Part shown: piece after piece, positions 22,815-35,467 of the stretch
Numbering within the stretch: position 1 is the stretch's first letter
How the letters are laid out: each line of letters opens with the position of its first letter
Source of the DNA: Apium graveolens
Taxonomy: Eukaryota > Streptophyta > Magnoliopsida > Apiales > Apiaceae
Length of the DNA: 64,000 nt
Reading direction: 5' to 3'
Assembly: GCF_009905375.1 (NCBI RefSeq)
Contig: NC_133647.1
Location: 76,574,671-76,638,670 of the forward strand
Position numbers and translations under genes: made by a program
The notes under the pieces: generated by a model
Told to the model about the DNA's origin: nothing
Seen by the model: only the letters and a program-made list of their open reading frames with translations
The model's database searches: none

Positions 22815-25727
22815 TGTAAGAACCCAAAATTTTGACATCGGTAAAAGACCTTTATGAAGGATAATATAATAACTTGAATTTTTAAGACCTTGTAAAACGT
22901 TTAATGAATAGTAACCCTGACGGACGGGAAAAATTTTGAGCCCACACTATGTAGTGCATGAGAAAATGTATTTCGGAGTTGATATTACGATTATACGTAC
23001 CAAATGAGTGTATGTAAACGCTATTAGTTTTCGAAAAAAATGAACTTTGAAAAACGACAGTATTTACGACTCATCGAGGATTACGGGGATCACAATGTAA
23101 TTACAAGATTAAAACCCTACGGATTTATATTCAAGTATGATAATTAAAAATATAAGGAATAAATACGAAAGGAATTACGTTGCGAACCATTTACGAGTAA
23201 GTATTACGAAAACGTTTAAACAACTGAGTGAACGCGTAAACGATTAAATAAACGTAACGCACTAACTAAACCATGGTAAGAAAGTAACCATGGTTACTTT
23301 ATCAAATAGTAATCTAACCATAGGATGATCAAGCAAGCTATCCAAATAATGTGCTAAGGAAGCTAACACAAGTAGTTTCTAGGAAGCTACCTAAGATTTG
23401 TCCCTAAGATTTGCAACAAGAATAAACCTAGGATTCAACCTAGGAGAATAAAAATCAAGTGCAAGATCTTTCACCCCATTTCCTAGAAGCAACCTAGCAA
23501 AGCAAGTAAGCTAAGTAACCAAGGGAAGCTAGTATAAATACCCCCCCTTGCACATTCTTCCATTCGGCCCCTTGAAGAAGAAAAGAGGAATTCAATTTCA
23601 AAACTCAAGTTCTAGCCATGGTAATATTATCCCATTAATTCTCAAGCCTTATAGAAATTAAACTAAGAAAATTCTTTCATCTCTTTTTATCAAGGTTTGA
23701 TGGGTGAAATAAAATCAAGAAACTCACTAGTGAATAGTATGAATAGTAACCTCTCTTTGGTTTATTGATTTCAATGGTGGTTTTAGATTCCAAAAATTAT
23801 ACCAAGCACTTCCAAGCCTCCACCATCCTCAAGAAAACATCTCAAGCTTTCAAGAAAGGTAAAAATTTTTGGCCCAACTTTATTTAAGATTCATTTTTAA
23901 GATCCATTTAGTATGTGGTAGAAAACTTAGTTTAAAAAGTGGTATTATTGAGATCTTGAAGTTTAAGTTGAGTAGATTTAAGGTTGATTGTTGTTGCCTC
24001 AAGAACATGATATTATTGAGAGTAGTTTGTGTGTTGATGATGAAATGATTATTGTTGGTGGTTGTGTTAAGATTAGGACGTAAACGAAACCCCGATCGTA
24101 AACGTAACTCCATTAAAACCAACGAATCGTAACCTTGAGATTCTGCTGAAAGTCCCGAAATTGTAAACTGTAGTTTCTTGAAAAATAACCCTTGATTATG
24201 ATAAAAAATATTATAAGGATCGTTTAGGCACATAAATCGCTTGATTCCGATTTACGGATAAAAGGTTATGGCCGTTTTACTAAAAGTGATTTACGCGACA
24301 AAAACTGCTACGAATTACGAACTTTGAAAATATAAAGGATCAACTTAAAGTGTTCATAAATCATGAAAGTTCTACAGAGAGTAACATATTGAGTTTCCTA
24401 ACTTCCATAAAAATTAAAAGTGAAAATAATGATTTCTCAATTTTATAAAAATATCCGAGCTGAGACCGCGCAAGTAGAAACCGTAAGAATCCATAAGCGG
24501 AGCCGACGACGATAAAGAGAATGAACCTAACATACTTAGAAAAATGAAGCGACCATGATGTGAATAAGTACTTAAAGGAATAATAAGGGTAGTATAAGTT
24601 GAGGGGGTGCATTATAAGTAGCGCATGAGTGCGAGTCACCGTAAATCAGAACGGGACGTAACGAAATGAATTGTGTTTATGGTCATAGATTTCCGAGCGG
24701 AACCTAGAGCATCCTCCACCTCGAGATACCTAGGCAAGTTTTCAAACCCTACCTTTTAAGAACTATTGTGTTGTGAATATTTTACAAAACTGTGATATAT
24801 GCATAAGATTGCTTTAAACTGTTTTACGAAGTTTGAGATGTATTATATTACTCAATTATTGATAATTTCTAGTATATGTTCATACCGAGTTCGAAATATT
24901 ATATTTAGACCGAGAGTCGGTCGGTGTAAGCTTATAAAAACCCGGAGGTATCCCGGAGGAGTTTATAATTGAGAACGTTAACGCTAGCGAGTAGCGTGGC
25001 GTGTATATATTTTAGACCGAGGATCGGTCAGTTAAATTGATGAAAACCCAGAAGTAGAAAAGGTTACTATTTCCATAGTACGACTGATCATCGTATGCGA
25101 TGGCTCCAGTGAATGTCCTATTCTTCTAATTGGAATTGTGATGCAATACCGTAACCCAGGCCTAGGTGCTGGGTTTACTATTAAGGTATTCGCAGGTTAA
25201 TAAAATCCACTAAATGATTGTTTTCATAAGAAGGTGTGTATCACCAAGGAAAACTATTTTGAAGACAACGTATTTATCAAATATAATGTTTTATGTGAAT
25301 TTATCATACAGCCATTTTCATAGTGTACATTATTATGCTGGGCATTATAGCTCACTCTTGCTTTCTTTTAAATGACACAACACAACAGATAACCAGTATG
25401 CCGGTGTGGGACCTAGTCGCTTGCAGTCATGGGGAGGATCCTTGGCAGCTTTGTCTCAGGTGTGCTAGAGTATCAGATAAATATAAGATATCACTCGTAA
25501 TTATTGTAACTTCATTTAGAGGTTATAAATAATTGTTTGAGATCCTGTAAAGTACATTCGAGTATAATAAAAGAAGATTACATCTTGTACATCATTTCTA
25601 AGACTATAACTTGTGTGTGTGAGTATGAGATTGGGTTCTGTGGATTATTAAATCAATACCAGGTTACACATGAGTGAAGGATGGCGTGACGACCCCGATT
25701 CCTGACCCAGGTTTTGGGGGCGTTACA
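22815..25727 (+). repeat. Gypsy-2 left LTR (2913 bp, internally deleted)
   Basis: Matches 30985-34731 but lacks about 830 bp present in the right LTR. The deletion point is near 25050, where the right LTR carries AGTA at both edges (about 33208 and 34053). Hairpin-like strings GACCGAGAGTCGGTC (24910) and GACCGAGGATCGGTC (25015) lie just before the deletion. Confidence 0.9.
23533..23540 (+). promoter_or_regulatory. TATA box in Gypsy-2 left LTR
   Basis: TATAAATA followed by a C-run and TTGCAC; conserved at 31691-31698 in the right LTR. Likely the element promoter. Confidence 0.5.
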
Positions 25728-25731
25728 GAAA

Positions 25732-25743
25732 TGGTATCAGAGC
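25732..25743 (+). other. Gypsy-2 primer-binding site
   Basis: TGGTATCAGAGC (tRNA-Met initiator type), four bases after the LTR end. Confidence 0.85.
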
Positions 25744-28700
25744 ATTAAGTTTATAGTACTCAGAAACGAGAGTGTTAGGAGTCTGTCTAGATGCGAGATT
25801 TTGTAAGAGCTCATATAGAGTTCATCATTGGACTACCGGATGTAGCCTCAAAGTGTAGGTTAGGATATGTGTATATTTGAGGTATTAAGGTATGACTAAT
25901 GAGACCATTGGAGATTATCAGAATGATGAGGAGAAAAATTAGAATCATATTTGATTTGGCAAGGATATGGATGTAGTACTTGGAGCTGAGTCTCCAGAGC
26001 ATTTGGGGTAAAGATGATATTACCAACACCATATGTAAATTTTGATAACACGAGCCTTGTTACCTGTAGTTCTGTGTAGGTTGCCCAAGAAGGGGCATCA
26101 CATGTAAGAACCATAAAGTCTAATTATTAATATACAGTTGAGGTTATTGACCCAGACTAGTTGAAGGTGTCATTTTACCAATGAGAAGGTGAATATCGTA
26201 TTTATAATGAATTCAGCAGAGATAGTGTCTGATATACCCTTGAGGATTTTTATTTCCATTAAAGAAGATTTGAATATAATATACAAATGTCATCGTAAGA
26301 CAACTACACTACATGAAATTATTAGTGCGCTTAACATGAAGGGTTATGATGGTTTAGCTCAGAGATCGAGAGCATCGAGAATTGAAGGCATGACTACAAT
26401 TGGATGGCATAAGATTACAATGAGCGATAGTTCGATCTTAGAACCTCTTAAAAAAGGATAGACCAGTGAGTCTAATGCGGAATTCTTCGGTAGATATGAT
26501 TTCAGAGGCTACGTATATATACACGTAGACCTCTAATATATTCGGTAACGTATGTTCAATTACACACACATGCCACTGAACTTATGGACTGCATTGAGAT
26601 CCCTAAGAGATCTCTTTGATCTGTTCCCAGGGGGAACTGGCCACTTATAGTTAGTAACGGATGTGTGTAGTAGGCAACTATCGGCTTAACAGATGTTTTT
26701 GGAATATTTCTGAGTAAGGTATTCGAGATAAAACACCGGAATGACAGATATACGTGCGAAAGTCAAGTTAGTAAGTGATTTTAAAATGATGTTGAAAGAG
26801 AAACTATTGAAACATGGAATTACAAAGACGAAGAGGTGGTATCATCCTCAGGAGGATAATAAAGAGAGTTAGGATAATCAGTGAAATATTTTGGCACCTA
26901 CTCACTGTCATGTTACTCCCTCCAAATTGTTGATCATTCGTATCGCCTTGATAAGTCATATCAGGTAATCCTTTTCGTTCCCTACTTTGAACTTCTGATG
27001 TGACCATATTGAATAGTCTTTCTCCGTATCAGGACTTGTTCAATTCTTTTAGTTAATCCATGAACTTTCATTCATAGATTATGATCTTCTTGTTCAACTC
27101 AGAGATATTTATACTTCATTTCAATTATCCAATAGAATTTTTTTAAAATTTTCCCTCAAATTCATCGATGAATATTTATAATGAGTATCTTCATTTGAAT
27201 CTTCTTTTATACTTACTCTTCTCAGTCGAGATTGTAAATATCCAACAAGTTGTTAAAAACAGGGATGATCTAATACCCATAGATTCCTCGGGAATCCTTT
27301 TCTTCTAATCGGGATGAAATCGTATACTGAACTTTGAAATCATAGTAAGGGTATCAATTTGATATTGGTATTCCGAATTCAATTCTATTTTAGAATCTAA
27401 TAAAGTATGTGAACGTGGACACCTCTGAGTATACCCTTTTATTGGCAAAAAATATTTGATAAGAGGCAATCGATTTTCCGATGCCAAGACCACTCGATTC
27501 AGAGTTATAATTTTCTTTCTCGGCCCAAATTTAAAAACTCTTTATTTCAAAATCGTCATCCAGGTAGCCACAATTTCTTCAGTGGTTACGATGTTGAGAT
27601 TTTTTTTACAAACAAACTGAAATATGCCTAGTTGCATATGTTCTCATGAATGACTAGTTTATTGTCCTAACTAGTCAAAATTTTAATTAATGCGATGAAA
27701 GCCTAGCTAATTGTCCTAGCTAGTTGCTATGGGCCAAACCAATTGTGTTGGCCATTTTCTTAGCCGGTTGATAATATTGCTTGATATGGACTAGTTATTA
27801 TTTTTCTAGTTCCACTTCCAATAAAATTTTGATTATTCCATAGTGCATTATATATGCCAGATTTAATTGTTGACGAAATTTTCAAAGAATGATTTAATTG
27901 AGACCTAACTAGGTCGCCCACTCAAACGAGAATTCTTACTCAGTTTTTGATTATTTTGTTCATGAAATATTTTATTCTTTCGTTTGTATAACGAATATCC
28001 AATTAAAATTACAAAGTGATTGAAGAACAATATACTTTCTTATTTATTAATCATTGGATAAAATTCCTTCTTTCAAAATAGCACCTCTTGGAGACCTCAA
28101 TGGTTAACCTTTGGTTGAGGATGTCATTCGATATTTCTTTCATTATTCGAGAAGAAAAGTATTCTTTCAGTAGGAAAATCTTACAAGTATCATTCGTATG
28201 ATGTTATTATTCAGCAATCATTGCTTTCAATGGATATTCTCCATAATATCACAATATAGAATTCTAAGGACATGGAAGGATAATCCTTGATTATATTCTT
28301 CCTTCCAAGTTATAAATCTTCTGAGTATTGCGACTATTTTATTCAGAGCTCATTATTTGTTCAGATGTTAGATTTTGAAACCTTGTTAAGACTGTCTAAA
28401 TTTCATCGATATCGTGAAAATCATTTTTCCAAGGCTAATTGCCTTCCCAACAAAGAGGGATATAGTTGAGAACCGATTGTTGTAATATGAGACTGAAAGC
28501 TCAGTGCTATGATGGTGCAATCGGAGCATCGTGAGGATTAAGTTGTTTTAAAAATAAGAAGAATACCATGTTTAGTTATTATAATAAGTATCTTTAATAT
28601 GGTTATAGGAGAACGAAAATAGGGATACAACTTAATTAGTGAGGTACACTTCTATGAAACATTATCAGTAGAGGTGCTAATAAATTCGGGGAAAACCAAA

Positions 28701-30968
28701 CATGTATAAATTTGAGGAATAAGATTTTCAAGAATTGAAGGTAAGGTTAGTAGCAATCCCGTGCTAGAATTACTCGACGATAAAAATAGAATGTTGCGTG
28801 AAGTCTAATGATATGTCTACGCAGCTTAAAGACCGTGACATAAGGCTTCCTAATAATAATCTAGAATAATTGCGATAAGGTTCAGACTGAAAGGGACAAG
28901 GAGTTTACTTATGAGAAAATTTTGGAATTTTTTTTATACTGAACACGAGATAGAGGCTATAGTCAAATTGATCAAAGACCATGATTAAGAAATATATTAT
29001 CATCAAGGAAAGGCCAATGTGGTGGCCGGCACTTTAAGTAGGAAAAGATATATTGAGGATGACAAATCTCAGTATAACTGATGAAAAGTATCGCATGAAA
29101 AGAACGCTTTATTACTTAACAAGAAGACTTAAAGATGCCTAAAAATGTAAACGGATATTAGTCGTAACAGAATATGAAAGAGGATGTCGTCGAGTAGGTA
29201 AGTAAATATTTGACATAGTTGGAAAATGAAAACAGAAAGGCGAGGGTTAAAATTTTGGTGATTACGACTTGTAGATGACCCAAATAGGAGTAAGAGTTAA
29301 TTATAATAAATTTTGAACGAGGATTATCAAGAACCAAGTTAGCCGTTGTGTTAATTGAGGATTTTGGGTGATAGATTAAATAAGACCGCTTACTTTATTA
29401 TGCAAACGATAGATGTCCACTCTACAAAATTGATATGAACGCGGAAGAGATAATTGGGACAGAGAGACCCTGTGACGACTGCGCCACGTAATTACCCAAG
29501 ATTTAATTAACGGGACTATTTCCCAAGATATTTTGCGAAAAAGAACGGACAGAGGAATGACTTAGGGTTCTCAAATCGACAAGTAGAATGAGAGGACTAT
29601 CCTGACCATTGAAGATACGTCTAGCGGCTTACCTTTTATTTGGAACGGTTTGGGGAATCGCCTATTATTGACAGATAATTCGTGTAGATGTACTTACCAC
29701 GCTAGCATACGAAAAATAGTCGCCGATATCCCTTACGAAGGGCAACGTGAAAGAATAAAGGATATTATTGTCAGAGCTGATAGAAGGTAAAGAAGATCGT
29801 ACACGCCCTATAAAGGCCACTAGTAGCAGGTACCAATAAACGTGAATACGTCTAAGGCGCTAGCGAGAATAACAAGTACGACCCAGAAAGTGTCGTAGTA
29901 CTATAGATATTATACGGGGAATGATTAAAGAAGTCCGACCGATGACGGAAGCTGAACGTTGCAGGATCCTAAAACGTATCAATAAATTACTTATGAAATG
30001 GTGCTTCCTTCAAGATGGCAACAGGATGATGACGTGCTTTACGTTACTACGGGAAGAAATGTTAAATCTGGCGCTAAGCGTGTAGCAGGAGATGAGCGTG
30101 TAGAAATGCGACAAGAACTTCTTACATGGAATAATCGATATAGATGATGCACCCAAAATGGGAAAACGTTAAGGAATGAAACTCTAGCACTAGTAGGAGC
30201 GATGTAGGGGGAAACAAATAAGTTGAAGGATGATTCCAAACACTAGAAGATGCGCTAATCGTCCATGTTATCAGTTTTTAAGGGAAATAAAGTGGCCAGT
30301 TGACGTTAATCGAATTATCGACAATAACGAGTTATCATGCGTGCATTGGAACGGCTACAAAGCTTTGTACGGAAGAAAGAATCGTTCTCTCTTAGGTTGG
30401 GAAGAAATTGGTAAGCGGAGGATAATGTACCATAGTTGAGTCAACAGACCAAAGGAATTCCTAGAAGTGTCAGTCCAAGATGAACAATAGAGATATGCGG
30501 ACTAGAACTATAAATACAGAAAGTACGAAGTAGCGGACCAACTATTGTTGAAATTACCTCCCGAGGAGGGAGTGATGAGATTTGAAAGGGAAAGAAATGT
30601 TGAACCCAAGATTTATTGGACCAGTTAAAGGATTAAATGACTAAGAAAGTTGACTTATAAAGTAGCACCATCGTCGAATGGTCACTAAGTTTATAACGAG
30701 TACCACGAATCGAGATTAGGAAATTTAACCATCAAAACTAAACGTATGATTGAAAATGAGTTAATAAGATCATAGCCAGACTTAGCGTATGTCGAGTAAC
30801 GTGTAGAGGTCATAAGACTAAAAGGACGAGTACCCGGAAATATATTGGACGGATGAGTGGAAATTTTACGAAGAGATCAAATACTGCAAGGTCAACGTGA
30901 GAACTCGAGTTTGTCATGCGAGAAGCATATCCCTACCTGTTTCTGAACTGATTCCGGGATGGAATCCT
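25744..30968 (+). pseudogene. Gypsy-2 gag-pol remnant, heavily decayed
   Basis: No frame stays open for more than about 90 codons. Recognisable plus-strand traces are a possible RT start near 26560; the end of RNase H, HQGKANVV followed by a LSRK-like end (about 29008-29045); integrase C-terminal blocks YKALYGRKNRS (about 30352), LKLPPEEGVMRFERE (about 30550) and PRFIGP; and a chromodomain-like end ELEFVMREAYPYLF (about 30902-30943). RT start to RNase H end is about 1 kb longer than usual, so a foreign insertion may be present around 27000-28500, where no coding trace is seen. Confidence 0.7.
27622..27753. other. Cluster of four short perfect inverted repeats
   Basis: Four consecutive stem-loops: ATATGC/GCATAT (27622-27639), GACTAGTT/AACTAGTC (27652-27676), CTAGCTA/TAGCTAG (27703-27723) and GGCCAA/TTGGCC (27732-27753), with loops of 6-10 nt. 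Stems differ in sequence yet each pairs perfectly. Function unknown. Confidence 0.5.
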
Positions 30969-30984
30969 TTTAAGGGGGGAAGAC
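30969..30984 (+). other. Gypsy-2 polypurine tract region
   Basis: TTTTAAGGGGGGAAGAC immediately before the right LTR. Confidence 0.75.
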
Positions 30985-33900
30985 TGTAAGAACCCAAATT
31001 TTTGACATCGGTAAAAGACCTTTATGAATGATAATATAATAACTTGAATTTTTGAGACCTTGTAAAATGTTTAATGAATAGTAACCCTGACGAACGGGAA
31101 AAACGTTTGAGCCCACACTATGTAGTGCATGAGAAAATGAGTTCCGGAGTTGATATTACGATTTTACGTACCAAATGAGTGTATATAAACGCTATTAGTT
31201 TTCAAAGAAAATGAACTCTGAAAACTGACCGTATGTACGACTCATCAAGGATTACAGGGATCACAATATAATTAAAAGATTAAATCCCTACGGATTTATA
31301 TTCAAGTATGATAATTAAAAATATAAGGAATAAATATGAAAGGAATTACGTTGCGAACCATTTACGAGTAAGTATTACGAAAACGTTTAAACAACCGAGC
31401 GAACGCGTAAACAATTAAATAAACGTAACGCACTAACTAAACCATGGTAAGAAAGTAACCATGGTTACTTTATCAAATAGTAAGCTAACCATAGGATGAT
31501 CAAGCAAGCTATCCAAATAATGTGCTAAGGAAGCTAACACAAGTAGTTTCTAGGAAGCTACCTAAGATTTGTCCCTAAGATTTGCAACAAGAATAAACCT
31601 AGGAGAATAAAATCAAGTGCAAGATCTTCCACCCCATTTCCTAGAAGCAACCTAGCAAAGTAACCAAGCTAAGTAACCAAGGGAAGCTAGTATAAATACC
31701 CCCTTGCACATTCTTCCATTCGGCCCCTTGAAGAAGAAGAGAGAAATTCAATTTCAAAACTCAAGTTCTAGCCATGGTAAAATCATCCCATTAATTCTCA
31801 AGCCTCCTAGCAATTAAACTAAGGTAAAAAAAATCTTTCATCTCTTTTTATCAAGGTTTGATGGGTGAAATAAAATCAAGAAACTCACTAGTGAATAGTA
31901 TGAATAGTAACCTCTCTTTAGTTTCTTGATTTCAATGGTGGTTTTAGGTTCCAAAAATCATACCAAGCACTTCCAAGCCACCATCATCATGAAGAACACA
32001 TCTCAAGATTTCAAGAAAGGTAAAAATCTTTGGCCCAACTTTATTTAAGATTCATTTTTAAGATCCATTTAGTATGTGGTAGAAAACTTAGTTTAAGAAG
32101 TGGTATTGTTGAGATCTTGAAGTTTAAGTTGAGTAGATTTAAGGTTGATTATTTTTGTCTCAAGAACATGATGTTCTTGAGAGGAGTTTGTGTGTTGATG
32201 ATGAAATGATGATTTTTGGTGGTTGTGTTATGAGTTAGGGCATAAACAAAACCCCGATCGTAAACGTAACTCCGTTAAAGCCAACGAATCGTAATCTTAA
32301 GTTTCTGCAGAAAGTCCCAAAATTGTAAACTATAGTTTATTGAAAAATAACCCTTTATTATGATAGACAATGTTATAAGGATCATTTAGGCGCTTGAATC
32401 GTTTGATTCTGATTTACGGATCAAAAGTTATGGTCGTTTTATTAAAAGTAATTTAAGCGACAAAAACTGCTACGAATTACGAACTTTTGAAAATATAAAG
32501 GATCAACTTAAAAGTGTTCATAAATCATGAAATTTTACAGGGAGTAACATATTGAGTTTCCTAACTTCCATAAAAATTTCAAGTAAAAATAATGATTTCT
32601 CAATTTTATAAAAATATCAGAGCCGAAACCGCGCGAGTAGAAACCGTAAGAATCCACAAGCGGAGCCGACGACGATAAAGAGAATGAACCTAAGATAATT
32701 AGAAAAATGAAGCGACCATGATGTGAATAAGGAATTAAAGGAATAATAAGGGTAGTATAAGTTGAGGGGGTGCATTATAAGTAGCGCATGCGTGCGAGTC
32801 GCCGTAAATCAGAACGGGATCTAACGAAATGAATTGTGTTTATGGTCATAGATTTCCGAGCGGAACCTAGAGCATCCTCCACCTCGAGATACCGAGGAAA
32901 GTTTTCAAACCCTAACTTTTAAAAACTGTTGTGTTGTGAATATTTAAAAAAACTGTGATATATGAATACGATTGCTCTAAACTGTTTTACGAAGTTTGAG
33001 ATGTATTACATTACTCAATTATTGATAATTTCTAGTATATGTTCATACCGAGTTCGAAATATTATATTTAGACTGAGAGTCGGTCGGTGTAAGGTTATAA
33101 AAACCCGGAGGTATCCCAGAGGAGTTTATAATTGAGAACGTTAATGCTAGCGAGTAGCGTGGCGTGTATATATTTTAAACCGAGGATCGGTCAGTTAAAT
33201 TGATGAAAACCCGGAAGTATTCCAGAGGTGCTTATTTAAGAATATTAACGCTACAGTAGAGCGTGATGTATAAGTCGTAAGACCGAGAGTCGGTCAGTTT
33301 TGTTTTATAAAGTATAAACCCGGGAATCATCCCGAAGATGTTTTGGACGATTATAAGTCCATAGTAGTACGTTTTAAAATGGACTTAACGTCCACTTACG
33401 AAACATTGAAACACCTCGAACTTTTATTAAAATAATTTCCCAAAGATCATATTCCCTCAACTAAATTTTATTGATGCGAAAACTAAATACTATATACTTA
33501 TTCTTTTATCATGGGAGTAGTATACCCCAACAATTATTTATTTCAAACCTGATTAATCTTTAAAGATTATTAATTGTGTAAACATAAACTAGTTGAGGAA
33601 TATTATTTTAAATATTCTTTTGAAGAGTAAACTCATTCGAGGTTTAATTATTTATCGATTATCATTTAATTAATTATTATTTAATTAAAGAGTTTATTTT
33701 GATTTAAAATCATAGATCCTGATTTAAAACATACTTTCTGATTTCGGAAAATTATTCGACTAATTTCAGATCGTCGGAGAATATTATCCCGACTTATTTA
33801 ATATGTTGAATATAGTTTCAAGGAGAAACTTTCCCCCCTTATTAATTATCTGTTGACAACGGTCAACTCACATCCTTAGTACTTCCTCTGAAATTCTCTG

Positions 33901-34731
33901 GTACTATGTGTGCTAGATGGACTACCAAAGGTACCGCAGGCGAAGGTTCTCTGTGTACTCAGGAACTTGTGAAGTATGTGTATACCCAAAAATGGGACAC
34001 GTAGCCCAAATGCGGCAAGGGTGATAACCGGGATACAAAGGTGTCATCCTTCTACTAGTAGAAAAGGTTACTATTTCCGCAGTACGACTGATCATCGTAT
34101 GCGGTGGCTCCAGTGAATGTTCTATTCTTCCAATTGGAATTGTGATGCAATACCGTAACCCAAGCCTAGGTGCTGGGTTTACTATTAAGGTATTCGCAGG
34201 TTAATAAAATTCACTAAATGATTGTTTTCATAAGAAGGTGTGTATCACCAAGGAAAACTATTTTGAAGAAAACGTATTTATCAAATATGATGTTTTACGT
34301 GAGTTTATCATACAGCCATTTTCATAGTGTACATTATTATGCTGGGCATTATAGCTCACTCTTGCTTTCTTTTAAATGACACAACACAACAGATAACCAG
34401 TATGCCGGTGTGGGACCTAGTCGCTTGCAGTCATGGGGAGGATCCTTGGCAGATTTGTCTCAGGTGTGTTAGAGTATCAGATAAATATAAGATATCACTC
34501 GTAATTATTGTAACTTCATGTAGAGGTTATAAATAATTGTTTGAGATCCTGTAAAGTACATTCGAGTATAATAAAAGAAGATTACATCTTGTACATCGTT
34601 TCTAAGACTGTAACTTGTGTGTGTGAGTATGAGATTGTGGTGTGTGGATTATTGAATCAATACCAGGTTACACATGAGTGAAGGATGGCGTGACGACCCA
34701 GATTCCTGACCCCGGATTTGGGGGCGTTACA
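30985..34731 (+). repeat. Gypsy-2 right LTR (3747 bp, full length)
   Basis: Begins TGTAAGAACCC, ends GGGGGCGTTACA. Contains TATAAATA at 31691. Around 33066-33310 a degenerate ~110-bp unit repeats three times, each with a GACCGA...TCGGTC inverted pair and a following AAACCCGG block. Short open frames such as 34327-34536 are LTR sequence and recur in the left LTR (25323-25532). Confidence 0.9.
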
Positions 34732-34841
34732 AACTCTCATCACTAAGGTAAACGTCTTGGGGGACATATGGAGTACTATATATAAAGTTGTAGACATATC
34801 AAATCATTAAAAAATTACAAACTAACACTATATTTTAATAA

Positions 34842-35006
34842 TGCTATCAAAAATTGACATAAGGATAATAATCAAATCCGAACCTAACGTTAGTGACTAA
34901 AAATAAATATGAACCTAACATTAGTGAGTAAAACAAAAAAAATAATAGTTAAATGGTAAGTTTCTAAAAACACGTTAAGTTGAGTGATAAAAAAATCCAT
35001 TTTACC
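34842..35006 (-). repeat. Right terminal inverted repeat of the Mutator-like element
   Basis: Inverted copy of 21926-22090 with scattered substitutions and small indels; it abuts the right 9-bp target duplication. Confidence 0.8.
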
Positions 35007-35185
35007 TTATGTAAAAAGCTATGCTTAATCGTTTTCAATTAGAAACATCCTTTTTACATATACTTGTTGAGTTTCCAATGATGAGATGGGCGAAATCTCA
35101 TACTTTCACCACTACTGCTTATTTTTGTAACACCATAATATATTCTCAGGCTGCAGTTTTGCGCAATCTCTTGATGACAGTGAAG

Positions 35186-35392
35186 TTATTTACGATTTCG
35201 ACATCCGGTAATAGGACTACAACCTCGATCGTATGCGTTAGCCTGGCCGGGACCAGCTTTAGGCATCTCTTTGGCCGGTGCCTTTCCAAGTGGACTGTAA
35301 TCTATCGTTTTCGCTTCTGAGTTACCAATCATTATGGAACAAATGAGAAGTGCTGTTAGAGCGAATACGACTGCTTTTTGTCTTGCGGCCAT
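35186..35392 (-). CDS. RALF-like secreted peptide (two-cysteine form)
   Basis: A 68-residue precursor that looks like a rapid alkalinization factor, a plant peptide hormone family that signals at the cell surface through FERONIA-type receptor kinases and LORELEI-like proteins. The ATG at 35392 is chosen because it starts directly before a signal peptide (MAARQKAVVFALTALLICS..., cleavage likely after NSEA at 27); an upstream in-frame ATG would bury it. The mature part has TIDYSPLG, resembling the YISY receptor-contact region, and ends ANAYDRGCSPITGCRNRK, the usual RALF C-terminal cysteine pair. The first cysteine pair of canonical RALFs is absent, and there is no RRXL processing site. No intron is needed. 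A TATAAAG lies about 45 bp upstream (35433-35440). Confidence 0.75.
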   Translation of the reverse strand: MAARQKAVVFALTALLICSIMIGNSEAKTIDYSPLGKAPAKEMPKAGPGQANAYDRGCSPITGCRNRK

Positions 35393-35467
35393 TGATACAG
35401 ATTTGATTATCTTGTTATATGAGACTTGATTGGCTTTATAGTGAGAGCTAGTACTAATTTTAGGCAC

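Larger units (their letters stand above)
22815..34731 (+). mobile_element. Gypsy-2: long-LTR chromovirus-like Ty3/gypsy element
   Basis: Two long LTRs beginning TGTAAGAACCC and ending GGGGGCGTTACA flank a ~5.3 kb degenerate interior. A perfect 5-bp target duplication AACTC lies at 22810-22814 and 34732-34736, inside the Mutator-like element. A tRNA-Met primer site follows the left LTR and a purine tract precedes the right LTR. Pol traces and an apparent chromodomain remnant at the 3' end suggest the Tekay/Del chromovirus group. The element is old: coding is heavily broken. Confidence 0.9.
21926..35006. mobile_element. Mutator-like element with long TIRs, split by Gypsy-2
   Basis: Its two ends are inverted copies of each other for roughly 165-170 bp (left GGGAAAATGAATTTT, right read inward GGTAAAATGGATTTT). 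The 9-bp string TTATGTAAA flanks it exactly at 21917-21925 and 35007-35015. A 9-bp duplication with long inverted repeats is the mark of Mutator-like elements. Without the Gypsy-2 insertion it would be only about 1.16 kb and encodes no transposase. Confidence 0.85.

Noticed and set aside
25323..25532. 69-codon open frame repeated at 34327-34536
   Set aside because: Conserved only because both lie in the LTRs of Gypsy-2.
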